From CADEEX01 sp040081555 (GTDB taxonomy: Bacteria; Acidobacteriota; Vicinamibacteria; Vicinamibacterales; CAVVIG01), in NCBI GenBank assembly GCA_040081555.1, contig JBEBGG010000050.1, positions 1 to 23,678 of the forward strand: a DNA stretch of 23,678 bases, in the 5' to 3' direction. Within the stretch, counting starts at the first letter, position 1; every line of letters begins with the position of its first letter. Shown piece after piece: positions 1-8,400 of this stretch. Under the pieces are notes generated by a model, which worked only from the letters and a program-made list of their open reading frames with translations, did no database searches and was not told where the DNA came from. The translations under genes and the position numbers were made by a program.

Positions 1-1
1 C

Positions 2-43
2 GCCGTCGGCGTCAACGTACTGCTCTATGCGATGACACATTGA
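2..43 (+). CDS. C-terminal end of an upstream gene (partial, unidentified)
   Basis: Reading from base 2, an open frame gives 13 residues (AVGVNVLLYAMTH) and ends at a TGA at 41-43. The tail is hydrophobic and could be the end of a membrane protein, but it is too short to name. It would run convergently into the ABC transporter ATPase gene, leaving a 23-bp gap. This is a weak call because a 14-codon open stretch at a window edge can occur by chance. Confidence 0.3.
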   Translation, partial: AVGVNVLLYAMTH

Positions 44-66
44 GGCAAAGCCGGCGCCGACAGTCT

Positions 67-753
67 TTACGCGGCTCTCCGCACATCGTTCTCGACCTGG
101 CCATCGCGGATCATGATCGACCGATGCGCGTAGGCGGCAACCTCGGCCTCGTGGGTCACCAGAACGATGGTGTTGCCCGCTTCGTGGAGCTTCGCGAAGA
201 GCGCCATGATTTCGACGCCGGTCTTCGTGTCGAGATTTCCAGTCGGCTCGTCCGCAAGCAGAATGGAGGGGTTGTTGACGAGGGCGCGGGCGATCGCCAC
301 GCGTTGGCGCTGGCCCCCGGAGAGTTCGTTCGGTTTGTGGCCCATGCGCGATCCGAGCTCGACCTTCTCGAGAGCCGCCTTGGCGCGCGCCTCTCGATCC
401 TTTGCCGTCACACCCGCATAGACCAGGGGCAACTCGACATTGCGCAGGGCGGTGGCGCGTGGCAGCAGATTGAAGGTCTGAAAGACAAAGCCGATCTCTT
501 CGTTCCGGATTCTGGCCAGCTCGTTGTCATTCATGTCACTCACCTGCTTGCCGTTCAGCAGGTACGAGCCCTTGCTCGGCGTGTCGAGGCAGCCAATCAG
601 GTTCATGAGCGTCGACTTGCCAGAGCCCGACGGGCCCATGATGGCCACGTACTCGCCCCGCTCAATCTTGACCGAGACGCCTCTGAGGGCGTGGATCTCT
701 TCGGACCCCATCACGTAGGTCTTCCACAGGTCGACAGTTTCGATGAGTGCCAT
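67..753 (-). CDS. ABC transporter ATP-binding protein, LolD/MacB-type
   Basis: This is a 228-residue ATPase subunit of an ABC transporter. Walker A (GPSGSGKST, residues 40-48), the Q-loop region (FQTFNLLPRA), the signature LSGGQ (144-148), Walker B ILLADE (164-169), the D-loop and the VTHE switch histidine are all present. The DEPTGNLD sequence and overall length are typical of the LolD/MacB/FtsE group, which powers lipoprotein release, macrolide efflux or related envelope extrusion. The ATG at 753 is chosen because the protein then begins MALIETVDLWKTY, as family members do; the frame is open further upstream but unlike the family. No MacB/FtsX-type permease lies next to it: the gene downstream on the left is on the other strand. 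It sits 59 nt after the WavE gene on the same strand and might be co-transcribed with the glycan operon. Confidence 0.93.
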   Translation of the reverse strand: MALIETVDLWKTYVMGSEEIHALRGVSVKIERGEYVAIMGPSGSGKSTLMNLIGCLDTPSKGSYLLNGKQVSDMNDNELARIRNEEIGFVFQTFNLLPRATALRNVELPLVYAGVTAKDREARAKAALEKVELGSRMGHKPNELSGGQRQRVAIARALVNNPSILLADEPTGNLDTKTGVEIMALFAKLHEAGNTIVLVTHEAEVAAYAHRSIMIRDGQVENDVRRAA

Positions 754-812
754 GGCCCTAGGGGATACGGAGCCGCCGTCTTGGCGGTTCCCATAGGGTA
801 TCAAGTTCCGAC

Positions 813-2084
813 CTAGGCTGCGGCTAGGCTGCGCAGCGCGACGCGATCGACATCAATCTCCAGCAGGTCGGCCTCAACGCCAGCGTCACCGGCCTGGAGG
901 CGCTCCCAGAACGCCTGCGTCACCATTTGTCGTACGCCCTCACGCACCGAGGCGTCTGGAATCGATAGGTTCTTGAACCACAACATCTCGAGCCAGTCGT
1001 TGTCGACCACCGCAAAGAAGTCGCGGTAGAAGTGCCAGCTATCGCGGACAGACCCCGACGCCGACCGGCCGAGCGTTCGGCAGAACTGCAGCCCCAGGTA
1101 GCTCTCCGTGGGATTGCCCTCCATGTTGACGGCAGAAAGGGGCCGGTCGATCCACTGCGGGGAGAGCAGCTCGCCGGTCCGCGCGTCAAGTGGCGCAGAC
1201 CAGTAGCGACGGAGGTCGTCAGCCGCACCGAGCATCACCAAGTCCGACGGGTGATACAGCAGGAATTTTCTCGTAAAACTTGAGGGCACGATGATGCGCT
1301 CTCGCAGTCCCGCGGCCCGGGCCGCGCTGGATTCGACCGTGGCCAGCCAGGACGAGGCCCGGTCAAACACCGTCGGCACGACAAGGGCCAGATCGGTACG
1401 AGTCTTCAGGATTGAGGAGGCGCCAGCCTCTATGGCTCGGTGGATGCCGGCGCTGGTGGACACGATCTGTGCGTTCCGGTTCTGAACCCCAGCGGCGCGG
1501 GGTCGCGGACTCAACACCACGTCGTCGGCCACGGCGCCCACCGCCGTAAGCAGGTCGAGATCCGTGTCCTCCCAGGTCGACAACACGACGGCATCGTCTG
1601 GGTTGAGTGCTGTGAAGACGCGCAGCACCTGTTCCGTGACTGAGGGCCACACGGGCCCCTGGACGACGATCGACCGTGCGTACGAAGGCCGGCGAGCAGC
1701 GCGGGGACGAGCGGCAATCTCGTCGGCTCGCGCCAGTCGCTCGCGTGTCCTGGTATCGGCAAAGACGGCGGACGCCGGCGCCGCCAGACCCGCACCGAGT
1801 GACTCGAGCTGGCACTGAATCTCCTGCCAGGCCGACGAGTAGATGATGACGACCGTGAGCTGGTGGTCCTCGCAGAGCAGACGCGACGGCGTATCGATCG
1901 GCACGCCGCCTCTGGTGCTACCCCAACGAGACGCGTCGTTGTCGACCAGATAGCTGAGCGGCAGCGGGAACCGCTCCTGGAAGTAGTCGAAGACACTGCC
2001 CGAGCCCCAGCCTACCAGGCGCGTCGAGGACTCGGACAGACGCGCGTGCACCTGGTCGAGGCGACGCGCGTCGATCGGCAGCAT
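813..2084 (-). CDS. WavE-family glycosyltransferase-like protein with extra N-terminal domain
   Basis: The 423-residue protein has two parts. Residues about 138-400 carry the WavE lipopolysaccharide-synthesis pattern: VVQGP (140-144), LSTWE (168-172), QNRNAQIVST (201-210) and LKTRTD (226-231). Members of this family sit in LPS core or capsule loci and are presumed glycosyltransferases. Residues 1-about 120 begin LVGWGSGSVFDYF and continue SYLVDND, which resembles a small Rossmann-like domain with a glycine-rich loop, as found in some sugar-modifying or methyltransferase-associated proteins. That assignment is tentative. It is the last gene of the six-gene cassette. Its ATG shares one base with the TGA of the preceding nucleotidyltransferase gene (TGATG), so translation is probably coupled. 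Confidence 0.8.
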   Translation of the reverse strand: MLPIDARRLDQVHARLSESSTRLVGWGSGSVFDYFQERFPLPLSYLVDNDASRWGSTRGGVPIDTPSRLLCEDHQLTVVIIYSSAWQEIQCQLESLGAGLAAPASAVFADTRTRERLARADEIAARPRAARRPSYARSIVVQGPVWPSVTEQVLRVFTALNPDDAVVLSTWEDTDLDLLTAVGAVADDVVLSPRPRAAGVQNRNAQIVSTSAGIHRAIEAGASSILKTRTDLALVVPTVFDRASSWLATVESSAARAAGLRERIIVPSSFTRKFLLYHPSDLVMLGAADDLRRYWSAPLDARTGELLSPQWIDRPLSAVNMEGNPTESYLGLQFCRTLGRSASGSVRDSWHFYRDFFAVVDNDWLEMLWFKNLSIPDASVREGVRQMVTQAFWERLQAGDAGVEADLLEIDVDRVALRSLAAA

Positions 2085-2836
2085 CAGGCCGCCACGGCCT
2101 TGCGAGAGACGGGATTGGACAGGAACAGGTCGAGGTCGCTCGGAATCCCGAGGCCGTACATCCCGGCGCCTTCCCTGCCGACGTTGTAGATGGCGATGCG
2201 CGCGCCTTCGTCGATCAGCTCGTTGTAGACGGGTGCGACGTAGAACTCATTGTTCACGCGCAGGTTCTTTTCGATCATCCGGTCGGCGGCGCGCACAAAC
2301 GCCGAGCCACGGCGGAAGTTGTAGATGCCCACGGTCGCCTCGTCCGAGATCACTTCCTTCTCGACGACGCGCGTCACGAGGTTCTTGCTGTCGAGGCCAA
2401 CAAACGACCACTTCGGATCGTCGGCCTTCATCGTCATGATCAGGCCGTCGGCGCTCTGTCTGTCCATCTCGGCAAGATAGTCGTTGATGTCAATGTCGAC
2501 CCACTGGTCACTGTTGGCCAACATCAGGTCATCGCTGCTGTCGATGTAGTTGCGCGCCAGTAGCACCGTACAGGCCGCCCCTTGAGTGACTTCGTTGACT
2601 GGCACGACGAGTGACCCAGGGGCCGCCTGGGCCAGGGCTTCTCGCATGCCGGCGCGCTGCAGATGCTCGTCAAGCGCCACGAAGATGAACCGATGCGGAC
2701 GCGACGGTCGGATATTGCGAACCACCGCAGCAATCATCGGTTCGCCGTGTACCGGGATGAGCGGCTTCGGCTGTGAATAACCGGCAACCGCAAAGCGGCT
2801 GCCACGACCAGCAATCGGGAGGACGATGTTCAGCAT
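2084..2836 (-). CDS. Sugar-phosphate-type nucleotidyltransferase (copy 2)
   Basis: This 250-residue GT-A-fold nucleotidyltransferase would join a nucleoside triphosphate to a phosphorylated sugar or alcohol to make an activated donor. The N-terminal nucleotide loop (LPIAGRGSRF) is followed by QPKPLIPV, and the metal-binding region reads LANSDQWVD. A second conserved block (EFYVAPVYNELI) matches its neighbour. The ATG at 2836 is chosen because MLNIVLPIAGRGSRF lines up with MIHIVVPMGGEGRQF of the adjacent paralogue and leaves a 10-bp gap; an earlier ATG at 2887 would overlap that gene by 41 bp. The substrate cannot be read from the sequence. The gene lies between its paralogue and the WavE gene in the same operon. 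Confidence 0.85.
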   Translation of the reverse strand: MLNIVLPIAGRGSRFAVAGYSQPKPLIPVHGEPMIAAVVRNIRPSRPHRFIFVALDEHLQRAGMREALAQAAPGSLVVPVNEVTQGAACTVLLARNYIDSSDDLMLANSDQWVDIDINDYLAEMDRQSADGLIMTMKADDPKWSFVGLDSKNLVTRVVEKEVISDEATVGIYNFRRGSAFVRAADRMIEKNLRVNNEFYVAPVYNELIDEGARIAIYNVGREGAGMYGLGIPSDLDLFLSNPVSRKAVAA

Positions 2837-2846
2837 GTGTGTAAGG

Positions 2847-3581
2847 TCAGGCGGTCGCCGCATAGGCGCGGGCTTGGAAGCGCTCAACTTCTTCCGGCGT
2901 GCCGAGGCCGTGCATCTGCGACGCCTCGATCGGAAATATTCCGATGCGCTTGCCGGTCAGGATGAGCTCGTTGTACACGGGCGCCACGTAGTACTCGCCC
3001 GAGAAGGTCGCATTCTTCAGGAGGATCCGTTCGGCACCGCGGACAAAATCGATGCCCCGATTGAAGTAGTAGAGGCCAGCGGTCGCATGTCGGCTGATCG
3101 GTTGCTTCTCCGCCACGGCCACCACAAGGTCGTTCTCCGTCCTGGCGTAGGACCAGCGCGGATGGGTATTGGGAAAGGTCATGATCGCACCGTCCCAACC
3201 GCTCACGCGGGCAGCGGACAGAAAGGTGTCGATCGGCGCATCAATCCACTGGTCGGCATTGGCGACCAGCAGCTCCTCTTCGTGCTGCAGGTATTCCATG
3301 CCGAGCAAAACGCTGCACAGCGCGCCGGCGGTAGGCTTGCCCATCGTCACGATGCGGCAGCCTGGGGCGATGAGGCGAAGGACATCACCAAGCGCGTAGT
3401 TGTCGACGTGCTCCTGCTTGCACACAAAGACGAACTGGTGTGCGCAGGACGGCGTGAGGTTCTTGACCACGAGCTCGATCAGAGGCTGGCCGGCGATCTC
3501 GACCAGAGGTTTGGGAAACGTATAGCCCCGCTCGGAAAACTGGCGGCCCTCGCCGCCCATCGGCACAACGATGTGAATCAT
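2847..3581 (-). CDS. Sugar-phosphate-type nucleotidyltransferase (copy 1)
   Basis: The 244-residue protein has the same architecture as the next gene: VPMGGEGRQF, FPKPLVEI, LVANADQWID and EYYVAPVYNELI. The shared blocks along the whole length show that the two genes are tandem paralogues, but they differ enough that the duplication is old. Both keep the glycine-rich loop, the PKPL lysine and the aspartates, so both look active. They may use different substrates or form a heteromer. The ATG overlaps the stop of the upstream HAD gene by 4 nt (ATGA). The family includes nucleotidyltransferases of capsule and LPS clusters; the exact donor made here is unknown. Confidence 0.86.
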   Translation of the reverse strand: MIHIVVPMGGEGRQFSERGYTFPKPLVEIAGQPLIELVVKNLTPSCAHQFVFVCKQEHVDNYALGDVLRLIAPGCRIVTMGKPTAGALCSVLLGMEYLQHEEELLVANADQWIDAPIDTFLSAARVSGWDGAIMTFPNTHPRWSYARTENDLVVAVAEKQPISRHATAGLYYFNRGIDFVRGAERILLKNATFSGEYYVAPVYNELILTGKRIGIFPIEASQMHGLGTPEEVERFQARAYAATA

Positions 3582-4234
3582 GCGGCCACCCGTCCCCGGA
3601 GTGACATCTGACGATTGGCGCGGTCAATGGCGGCGCGGATGCGGAAGTAGTCGACGTCCTGAAAGCCTGACACCTGGCACAGGTGCGCGCCAGAGCGCCG
3701 GGCCGCTTCCACGCCGTGCGGCGCGTCTTCGACGATCAGTACTTCAGAGGGCGAGACGCTCATGCGGTCGATCGCCTTCACGTAGATTTCAGGGTCGGGT
3801 TTTGGAGTCTTGACGTCCTCGTTACTGGCGAGGAAGTCGAAGTACTCGTCGAGACCGGACTGATGAATCATCATCTGCAGGCTCTCGCGGATCGAGTTCG
3901 AGCAGACAGCGAGGCGGTAGCCTTCCGCCTTCAGGCGGCTCAACATGTATTCTTTCTCGAACACCGGCCGGCACCGCGTCAGGATCTCGTCGCGGGTGTA
4001 GACCTGCTTGAGGCGATTGAGCATCGTGTGCAACGCTGCGGGCAGTCCCTTTTCGACGCTCAGCATCTCGAGCTTCTTGCGCGTGGGCAGACCGTTGTAG
4101 CCCGACAGATGCTCGTAGCGCGTGATGTCGAACCCGAACAGGCGCAGCGCCCGGTTCAGCGCCTCGTAATGCCATTCAGTGGCGTCAACGAGTACGCCAT
4201 CGAGATCGAACAGGACGCACGAAATCTGTGTCAT
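3578..4234 (-). CDS. HAD-superfamily hydrolase (phosphatase / phosphoglucomutase-like)
   Basis: The 218-residue protein carries all four HAD motifs. These are the nucleophile motif DLDGVLVD (D10 and D12), motif II in VCSNS, the lysine of KTPKPDPEIY, and motif IV IVEDAPHGVEAA. A helical cap between motifs I and II (about residues 18-85) places it near the beta-phosphoglucomutase/phosphatase subclass. In the operon it probably removes phosphate from, or isomerises, the sugar- or alcohol-phosphate handled by the nucleotidyltransferases. It overlaps the next gene by 4 nt and the preceding cupin gene by 4 nt, a sign of strict co-translation. The substrate is not predictable from sequence. Confidence 0.88.
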   Translation of the reverse strand: MTQISCVLFDLDGVLVDATEWHYEALNRALRLFGFDITRYEHLSGYNGLPTRKKLEMLSVEKGLPAALHTMLNRLKQVYTRDEILTRCRPVFEKEYMLSRLKAEGYRLAVCSNSIRESLQMMIHQSGLDEYFDFLASNEDVKTPKPDPEIYVKAIDRMSVSPSEVLIVEDAPHGVEAARRSGAHLCQVSGFQDVDYFRIRAAIDRANRQMSLRGRVAA

Positions 4235-4569
4235 TGCGCACCTCCCGGGGAGACTGGATATTTATCGCCCTTCACGCTGGGCATCTTCACCACCACCGTG
4301 GTCGTCGGCTCTAGGGTGCGAAAGTCTGTGGCCTCGCCAGGCTCCAGGATGATGATGTCGCCACTCCCGAACACCCGGCCGTTCATCGTCACGCGGCCGG
4401 TCGCAATGAGCGTCAGCTCGGTCGCGATGCGATGCACATGTGCCGTTTCAACGGCGCCGGCCGGGTAGTGCTTGCAGGCCACTTCGCAGGCAGTGGACGG
4501 AATGCAGGTCGGCTCGAAGTCGCCCACCATCCAGCCGCCGATCATCTCGTTCAAATGTCGTTGAATCAC
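4231..4569 (-). CDS. Small cupin-domain protein
   Basis: This 112-residue single-domain cupin has motif 1 as HVHRIATE (H44, H46, E51), the usual metal ligands, followed by GxIIILEPGEATDF as the second beta-strand block. The expected motif-2 histidine is not obvious; D82 and F83 lie there. Such stand-alone cupins act as isomerases, epimerases or ligand sensors. The position between the phosphodiesterase-like gene and the HAD gene, with 4-nt overlaps on both sides, ties it to the same pathway. Its role could be enzymatic (sugar or polyol isomerisation) or regulatory; the sequence does not decide. Confidence 0.78.
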   Translation of the reverse strand: MIQRHLNEMIGGWMVGDFEPTCIPSTACEVACKHYPAGAVETAHVHRIATELTLIATGRVTMNGRVFGSGDIIILEPGEATDFRTLEPTTTVVVKMPSVKGDKYPVSPGGAQ

Positions 4570-5258
4570 GCCGCCTGAACCTCCGAGAGCGTCCGCAACA
4601 AACGGTCGAGTGCTGCGGGATAGTCAGTGCAGATGCCGTCGACGCCCCAGTCGATAAAGTCCATCCAGCGGGAGCGCGCGGACTCGTAAGTCGCGCCATG
4701 CAAATCCGGGGACACGGCGTGCACCTGGCGTCCGGCGGCCTTGAGCCGCCGAATATCGGCCTCGGTGAAGTGCGCGCCGCCAAATTCGTCGAGCCAGATG
4801 ACTGACGCAGACTCAATCGAAAGCGCGCGGTCAATCGACTCGTCGCGATCGCTGACGCGCGCGGCGATGCGCACGCTGTGGTTCAGGTCACGAATACGCT
4901 GAGCCGTTGCTCCGGGCGTCTGTTCAAGCAGCTCCATGTCGAACAGGAACACCTGGTCAAGCACTTCTTGCTCTTCGAGGAAACGCAGGAGCGCCGCCTC
5001 ATAGCCGAGTTCCTTGATATTGAGCGCAATGGTCGCGCCGGGATTGGCGCGGAACAGCGCGCAGTAGTCTTCTGCGAGCAGGCCTGCAGCCGTGTCCCGT
5101 GGGTCGTGCGCAATGTAGAAGCGACCGCGAGTGTCGAGGCGAATGTCTGTTTCGAGCCCCCATCGCCACCGCAATGCAGCGTCAACGGTCGGCAGACGGT
5201 TTTCCGCAGACGGGCATGGCCCGACGATGTTCCCGCGATGAGAGAGGATGATTGGCAT
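4566..5258 (-). CDS. Glycerophosphodiester phosphodiesterase-family (GDPD) protein
   Basis: The 230-residue TIM-barrel-type phosphodiesterase shows the GDPD signature: HRG (H7-G9), EN (19-20), the metal pair E36/D38 in GLETDIRLD, and HD (51-52). The C-terminal strand WGVDGICTDYPAAL is also typical. The family hydrolyses glycerophosphodiesters to an alcohol and glycerol-3-phosphate. It is the first gene of the glycan operon, so it may supply or trim a phosphodiester substituent on the glycan; that is inference. The ATG at 5258 is chosen because HRG must lie near the N-terminus. The frame stays open for about 480 codons upstream, but that is antisense to the helicase gene. No signal peptide is visible, so it is probably cytoplasmic. 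Confidence 0.85.
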   Translation of the reverse strand: MPIILSHRGNIVGPCPSAENRLPTVDAALRWRWGLETDIRLDTRGRFYIAHDPRDTAAGLLAEDYCALFRANPGATIALNIKELGYEAALLRFLEEQEVLDQVFLFDMELLEQTPGATAQRIRDLNHSVRIAARVSDRDESIDRALSIESASVIWLDEFGGAHFTEADIRRLKAAGRQVHAVSPDLHGATYESARSRWMDFIDWGVDGICTDYPAALDRLLRTLSEVQAA

Positions 5259-5278
5259 GGAGCGCGTGCTCTGCTGGG

Positions 5279-5294
5279 AGCAAGGCGGGTGCCT
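5279..5294 (-). promoter_or_regulatory. Sigma-54 (-24/-12) promoter of the glycan operon
   Basis: The minus strand reads AGGCACCCGCCTTGCT. Against the sigma-54 consensus TGGCACGN4TTGCW it has the invariant GG and GC at exact spacing, GGCAC, TTGC and the final T; only positions 1 and 7 differ. The predicted transcript start is about 5268, giving a leader of about 10 nt before the GDPD-like start codon at 5258, whose upstream sequence has no Shine-Dalgarno. Sigma-54 promoters require an ATP-driven enhancer-binding activator. Confidence 0.6.
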
Positions 5295-5357
5295 GAGTCC
5301 AACAGGTGGGCCAGATGTGCAATCGCGTGCGACCGCGTGGAACGGCGCGGCGATCTG

Positions 5358-5408
5358 CGTCGGTCCAGCGACGGAGCGTCGGGGAGCCGACACGTCAGGC
5401 ACGTCGGC
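5358..5408. repeat. Cluster of short CGTCG/CGACG and GCCGAC/GTCGGC inverted repeats
   Basis: The gap between the divergent GDPD-like and SNF2 genes contains CGTCG (5358-5362), CGACG (5369-5373) and CGTCG (5377-5381). It also has a perfect 6-bp inverted repeat, GCCGAC (5386-5391) and GTCGGC (5403-5408), with an 11-bp spacer. The cluster lies about 90-140 bp upstream of the predicted sigma-54 start, where activator sites usually sit. In GC-rich DNA such words also arise by chance. Confidence 0.3.
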
Positions 5409-5492
5409 GCGTGGCCTCGACGACTGCGCCGTCTGCGTCCTTGCTCCGAGCGACGGGCTGTGTGAGGATGAGCGTTTGCCTCTCGGCCACCC

Positions 5493-8400
5493 ATGACCCT
5501 CGCCCGCGCACTTGCGCCAGACATCACGCCAACGTCCCGCGCCAGCGGCGAGGCCTACTTCGCCAGCGGCGCGGTCAGACAACTGGCGCAGACGGAAAGC
5601 GGCGCCACCGCCATCGTACGTGGCGGAGACGACTACGTCGTGACGCTTGAGGCCGCCCGAGGCTCGGTGCACGGCTCCTGCACCTGCCCCCACTTCAGCG
5701 ATCGACTCCAGGCCTGCAAACACATCTGGGCGGTGGTACTGGCATGCGATGCGAGGGGCATCCGGGTGTTGCCGCAGAACGTCAACCCCAAAGACGTGCT
5801 CTTTGAGCCGATCGCGCTCGGCCAAGACGACGATGACCGCGTGGTCCCCGAAACCACCGTTAGGCCTCGGGGGGTTGCTGCGTCGTGGTACGCGCGCCCG
5901 ACGGTGCCCGGCCGTGGTGTCACCACTCCGCCCGAGTGGGAGCAGTCCCTTGCAAGCATTCGCAGCGGCCATGGCGCGCCCGCGAGTCTTCAGGGTGATC
6001 CCTTTCGCGGGCAACTGCTTTACGTCATCGACCTCGCGGCGTCGCAGAGCGCCAAGGCCGTGGTGCTGCATGTCATGTTGCAGGAGCGGAAGAAGAACGG
6101 CGACTGGGGCGTGCCGAAGAACGCGCGTCTTTTCGCCAACACGCTGCGCACGGTCCCCGCGGAAGACCGCGCGCTCGTCGAACGCCTCGTCGGCGGCAGA
6201 GCCGCGCAAGCATATGGGTGGCAGCCGGATCAGTACGAAATTCCATCCGCCCGGCACCTGAGCGGGTGGCTCGCCTTGGAACTGCTGCCGCTGGTCTGCG
6301 CCACCGGACGCTGCCGGCTCGCCGCCACCCAGTACGCAGGCGCGCGCCCTCAAGATACCGTGCTCACCCCTCTCAAATGGGACGCCGGGGATCCCTGGTC
6401 TGGCCACGTCCGCGTGCGTCGCGACGATGACGACGGCCACTACGTGGTGGATGGAGAAATGCGCCGGGAGGCAGAGACCCTGCCGCTCTCGAACATCGTG
6501 CTGCTCCTTGACGAGGGGCTGCTGCTCACGTGGACGACGGCCGCCCGCTGCGAGACCGGCTCCGAGATCGGATGGATGCGGGAACTGCGGCTGCGCACAC
6601 GAATCACCGTGCCACTCGACCAGGTTCATCACTTGCGCGGCACGCTGCTGCACGCACCGCCGCCGCGCGCCGATTTTCCGCCGGAGTTGAGGACCGAGAT
6701 TCGGCACGTCACGCCCACACCGCGCCTGGTGCTCGTGGCGGCGCTACCGCCCCAGCCCCCGCAGGGCACGCTGTCGTTCAACTACGACGGTGCCGTGATT
6801 GCGGAAACAGATCCGGCGGCGCTCATCACCACCGCCACGCCGGGGGTTGTGGTCGAGCGCGATCAGGCGGTGGAAGACGATGCGCGCGCGCAGCTGACAT
6901 CGTTGGGGATCCGCCAATCGCTCTACCTCCCGGGGCGCCCATACGTGCTGCCGGGTACCGCGACGCTGAGCGCCATCGTGACGCACCTGTTGTCTGAAGG
7001 GTGGCAGGTGGAGAGGGCGGGCCAGGCGTTCCGCCTGCCAGACTCGTCGCTGTCACTACACGTGTCGTCCGGGATCGACTGGTTCGACGTCGACGGTCAC
7101 GCAGGCTTTGGCGGGGAGCGCGTCGGCTTGCCGACACTGCTGGCGGCCATCGACCGAGGCGATGAGTCCATTCCCCTCGCCGACGGCTCCATCGGCCTGA
7201 TGCCGGACCACTGGCGACAGCAGTACGCCGCGTTTGGCCTCGGCCAGAAGCACGACGGACTGCTGCGGTTTGCACCGACGCAGATGGCGCTGCTCGATGC
7301 GCTTCTGGCAGAGCGGCCCTCGGTGTCGTGGGACGAGACCTTCGCGCGCGCCCGCCAGCGCATGCTCGAGTCAATCGCCATTCACGCGATGGATCCACCC
7401 GCCAGCTTTGTCGGCGTGTTGCGCGGTTACCAACGCGAGGGACTCGGCTGGCTCACCCACCTTCAGACCATGGGCTTTGGTGGATGCCTGGCGGACGACA
7501 TGGGTCTTGGCAAGACCGTGATGGTGCTGGCGCTGCTCGAGCAACGGCGCACACAACGCGAGGCCGCTGGTGAGAGCATCCGTCCTTCGCTGGTCGTCGC
7601 GCCTCGCTCAGTGATCTTCAACTGGGCGCAAGAGGCCGCTCGGTTCGCGCCCGGTCTGCGCGTTCTCGACTACTCGACCGCGGCCCGCAGGGGAGCGGAC
7701 GCACGGGTGGCGACGCACGACCTGGTGCTGACCACGTACGGTGCACTCAGGAAAGATGCGCCCCGCCTCGCAGGACATCAGTTTGACTATCTGGTGCTGG
7801 ATGAGGCGCAAACGATCAAGAACGCTTCCACCGTCACAGCCAAGGCGGCGCGGCTGCTCAACGCCGATCATCGGCTCGCCCTCAGCGGCACGCCGGTCGA
7901 AAACCGCCTGGCGGATCTGTGGAGCATCTTCGAGTTCCTCAACCCCGGACTCCTCTCCAACGCAACACGTTTCACGCGTTCGCTCGATCGCCCAGACGCC
8001 GGTGAGGAGCAGTTGCGGGTTCTTGGAAAAGGCTTGCGGCCGTTCATCCTGCGACGGACGAAGGAGCAGGTCGCCACGGACCTTCCCGCCAAGGTCGAGC
8101 AGACGCTGTTCTGCGAACTCGACACCGAGCAGCGTACGCTCTACGACGAGTTGCGCGATCACTACCGGCGCCGGCTGCTCGCGCCCAAGGCTGGCTGGGA
8201 ACGATCGAAGCTGCAAGTGCTCGAGGCACTGCTTCGCCTGCGCCAGGCGGCCTGCCATCCGGCGCTGGTCGATCCCAAACACAGCACGTCATCATCAGCC
8301 AAACTCGACCTGCTCGTGCCGCGCCTGGTCGAACTTGTCGACGATGGCCACAAGACGCTGGTGTTCTCACAGTTCACCAGCTATTTGGCGCTGCTCCGCA

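Noticed and set aside
773..787. CCGCC-N5-GGCGG hairpin between the WavE and ABC genes
   Set aside because: The stem is only 5 bp and no T-run follows on the transcribed strand, so it is not supported as a terminator.
40..816. Open frame of 258 codons on the plus strand
   Set aside because: It is antisense to the ABC ATPase, which has all its motifs on the minus strand; the plus product resembles nothing and is arginine- and histidine-rich.
2826..3611. Plus-strand open frame of 261 codons
   Set aside because: It is the antisense shadow of nucleotidyltransferase copy 1.
5465..5479. GG-N10-GC match with TTGC before the SNF2 gene
   Set aside because: Only GG and TTGC match; the rest of the -24 element is wrong, and the predicted start would fall at the ATG itself.
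5259..6707. Upstream extension of the GDPD-like frame to a 713-residue protein
   Set aside because: The extension runs antisense through the SNF2 gene and lacks any domain; the family N-terminus (HRG) sits right after the ATG at 5258.
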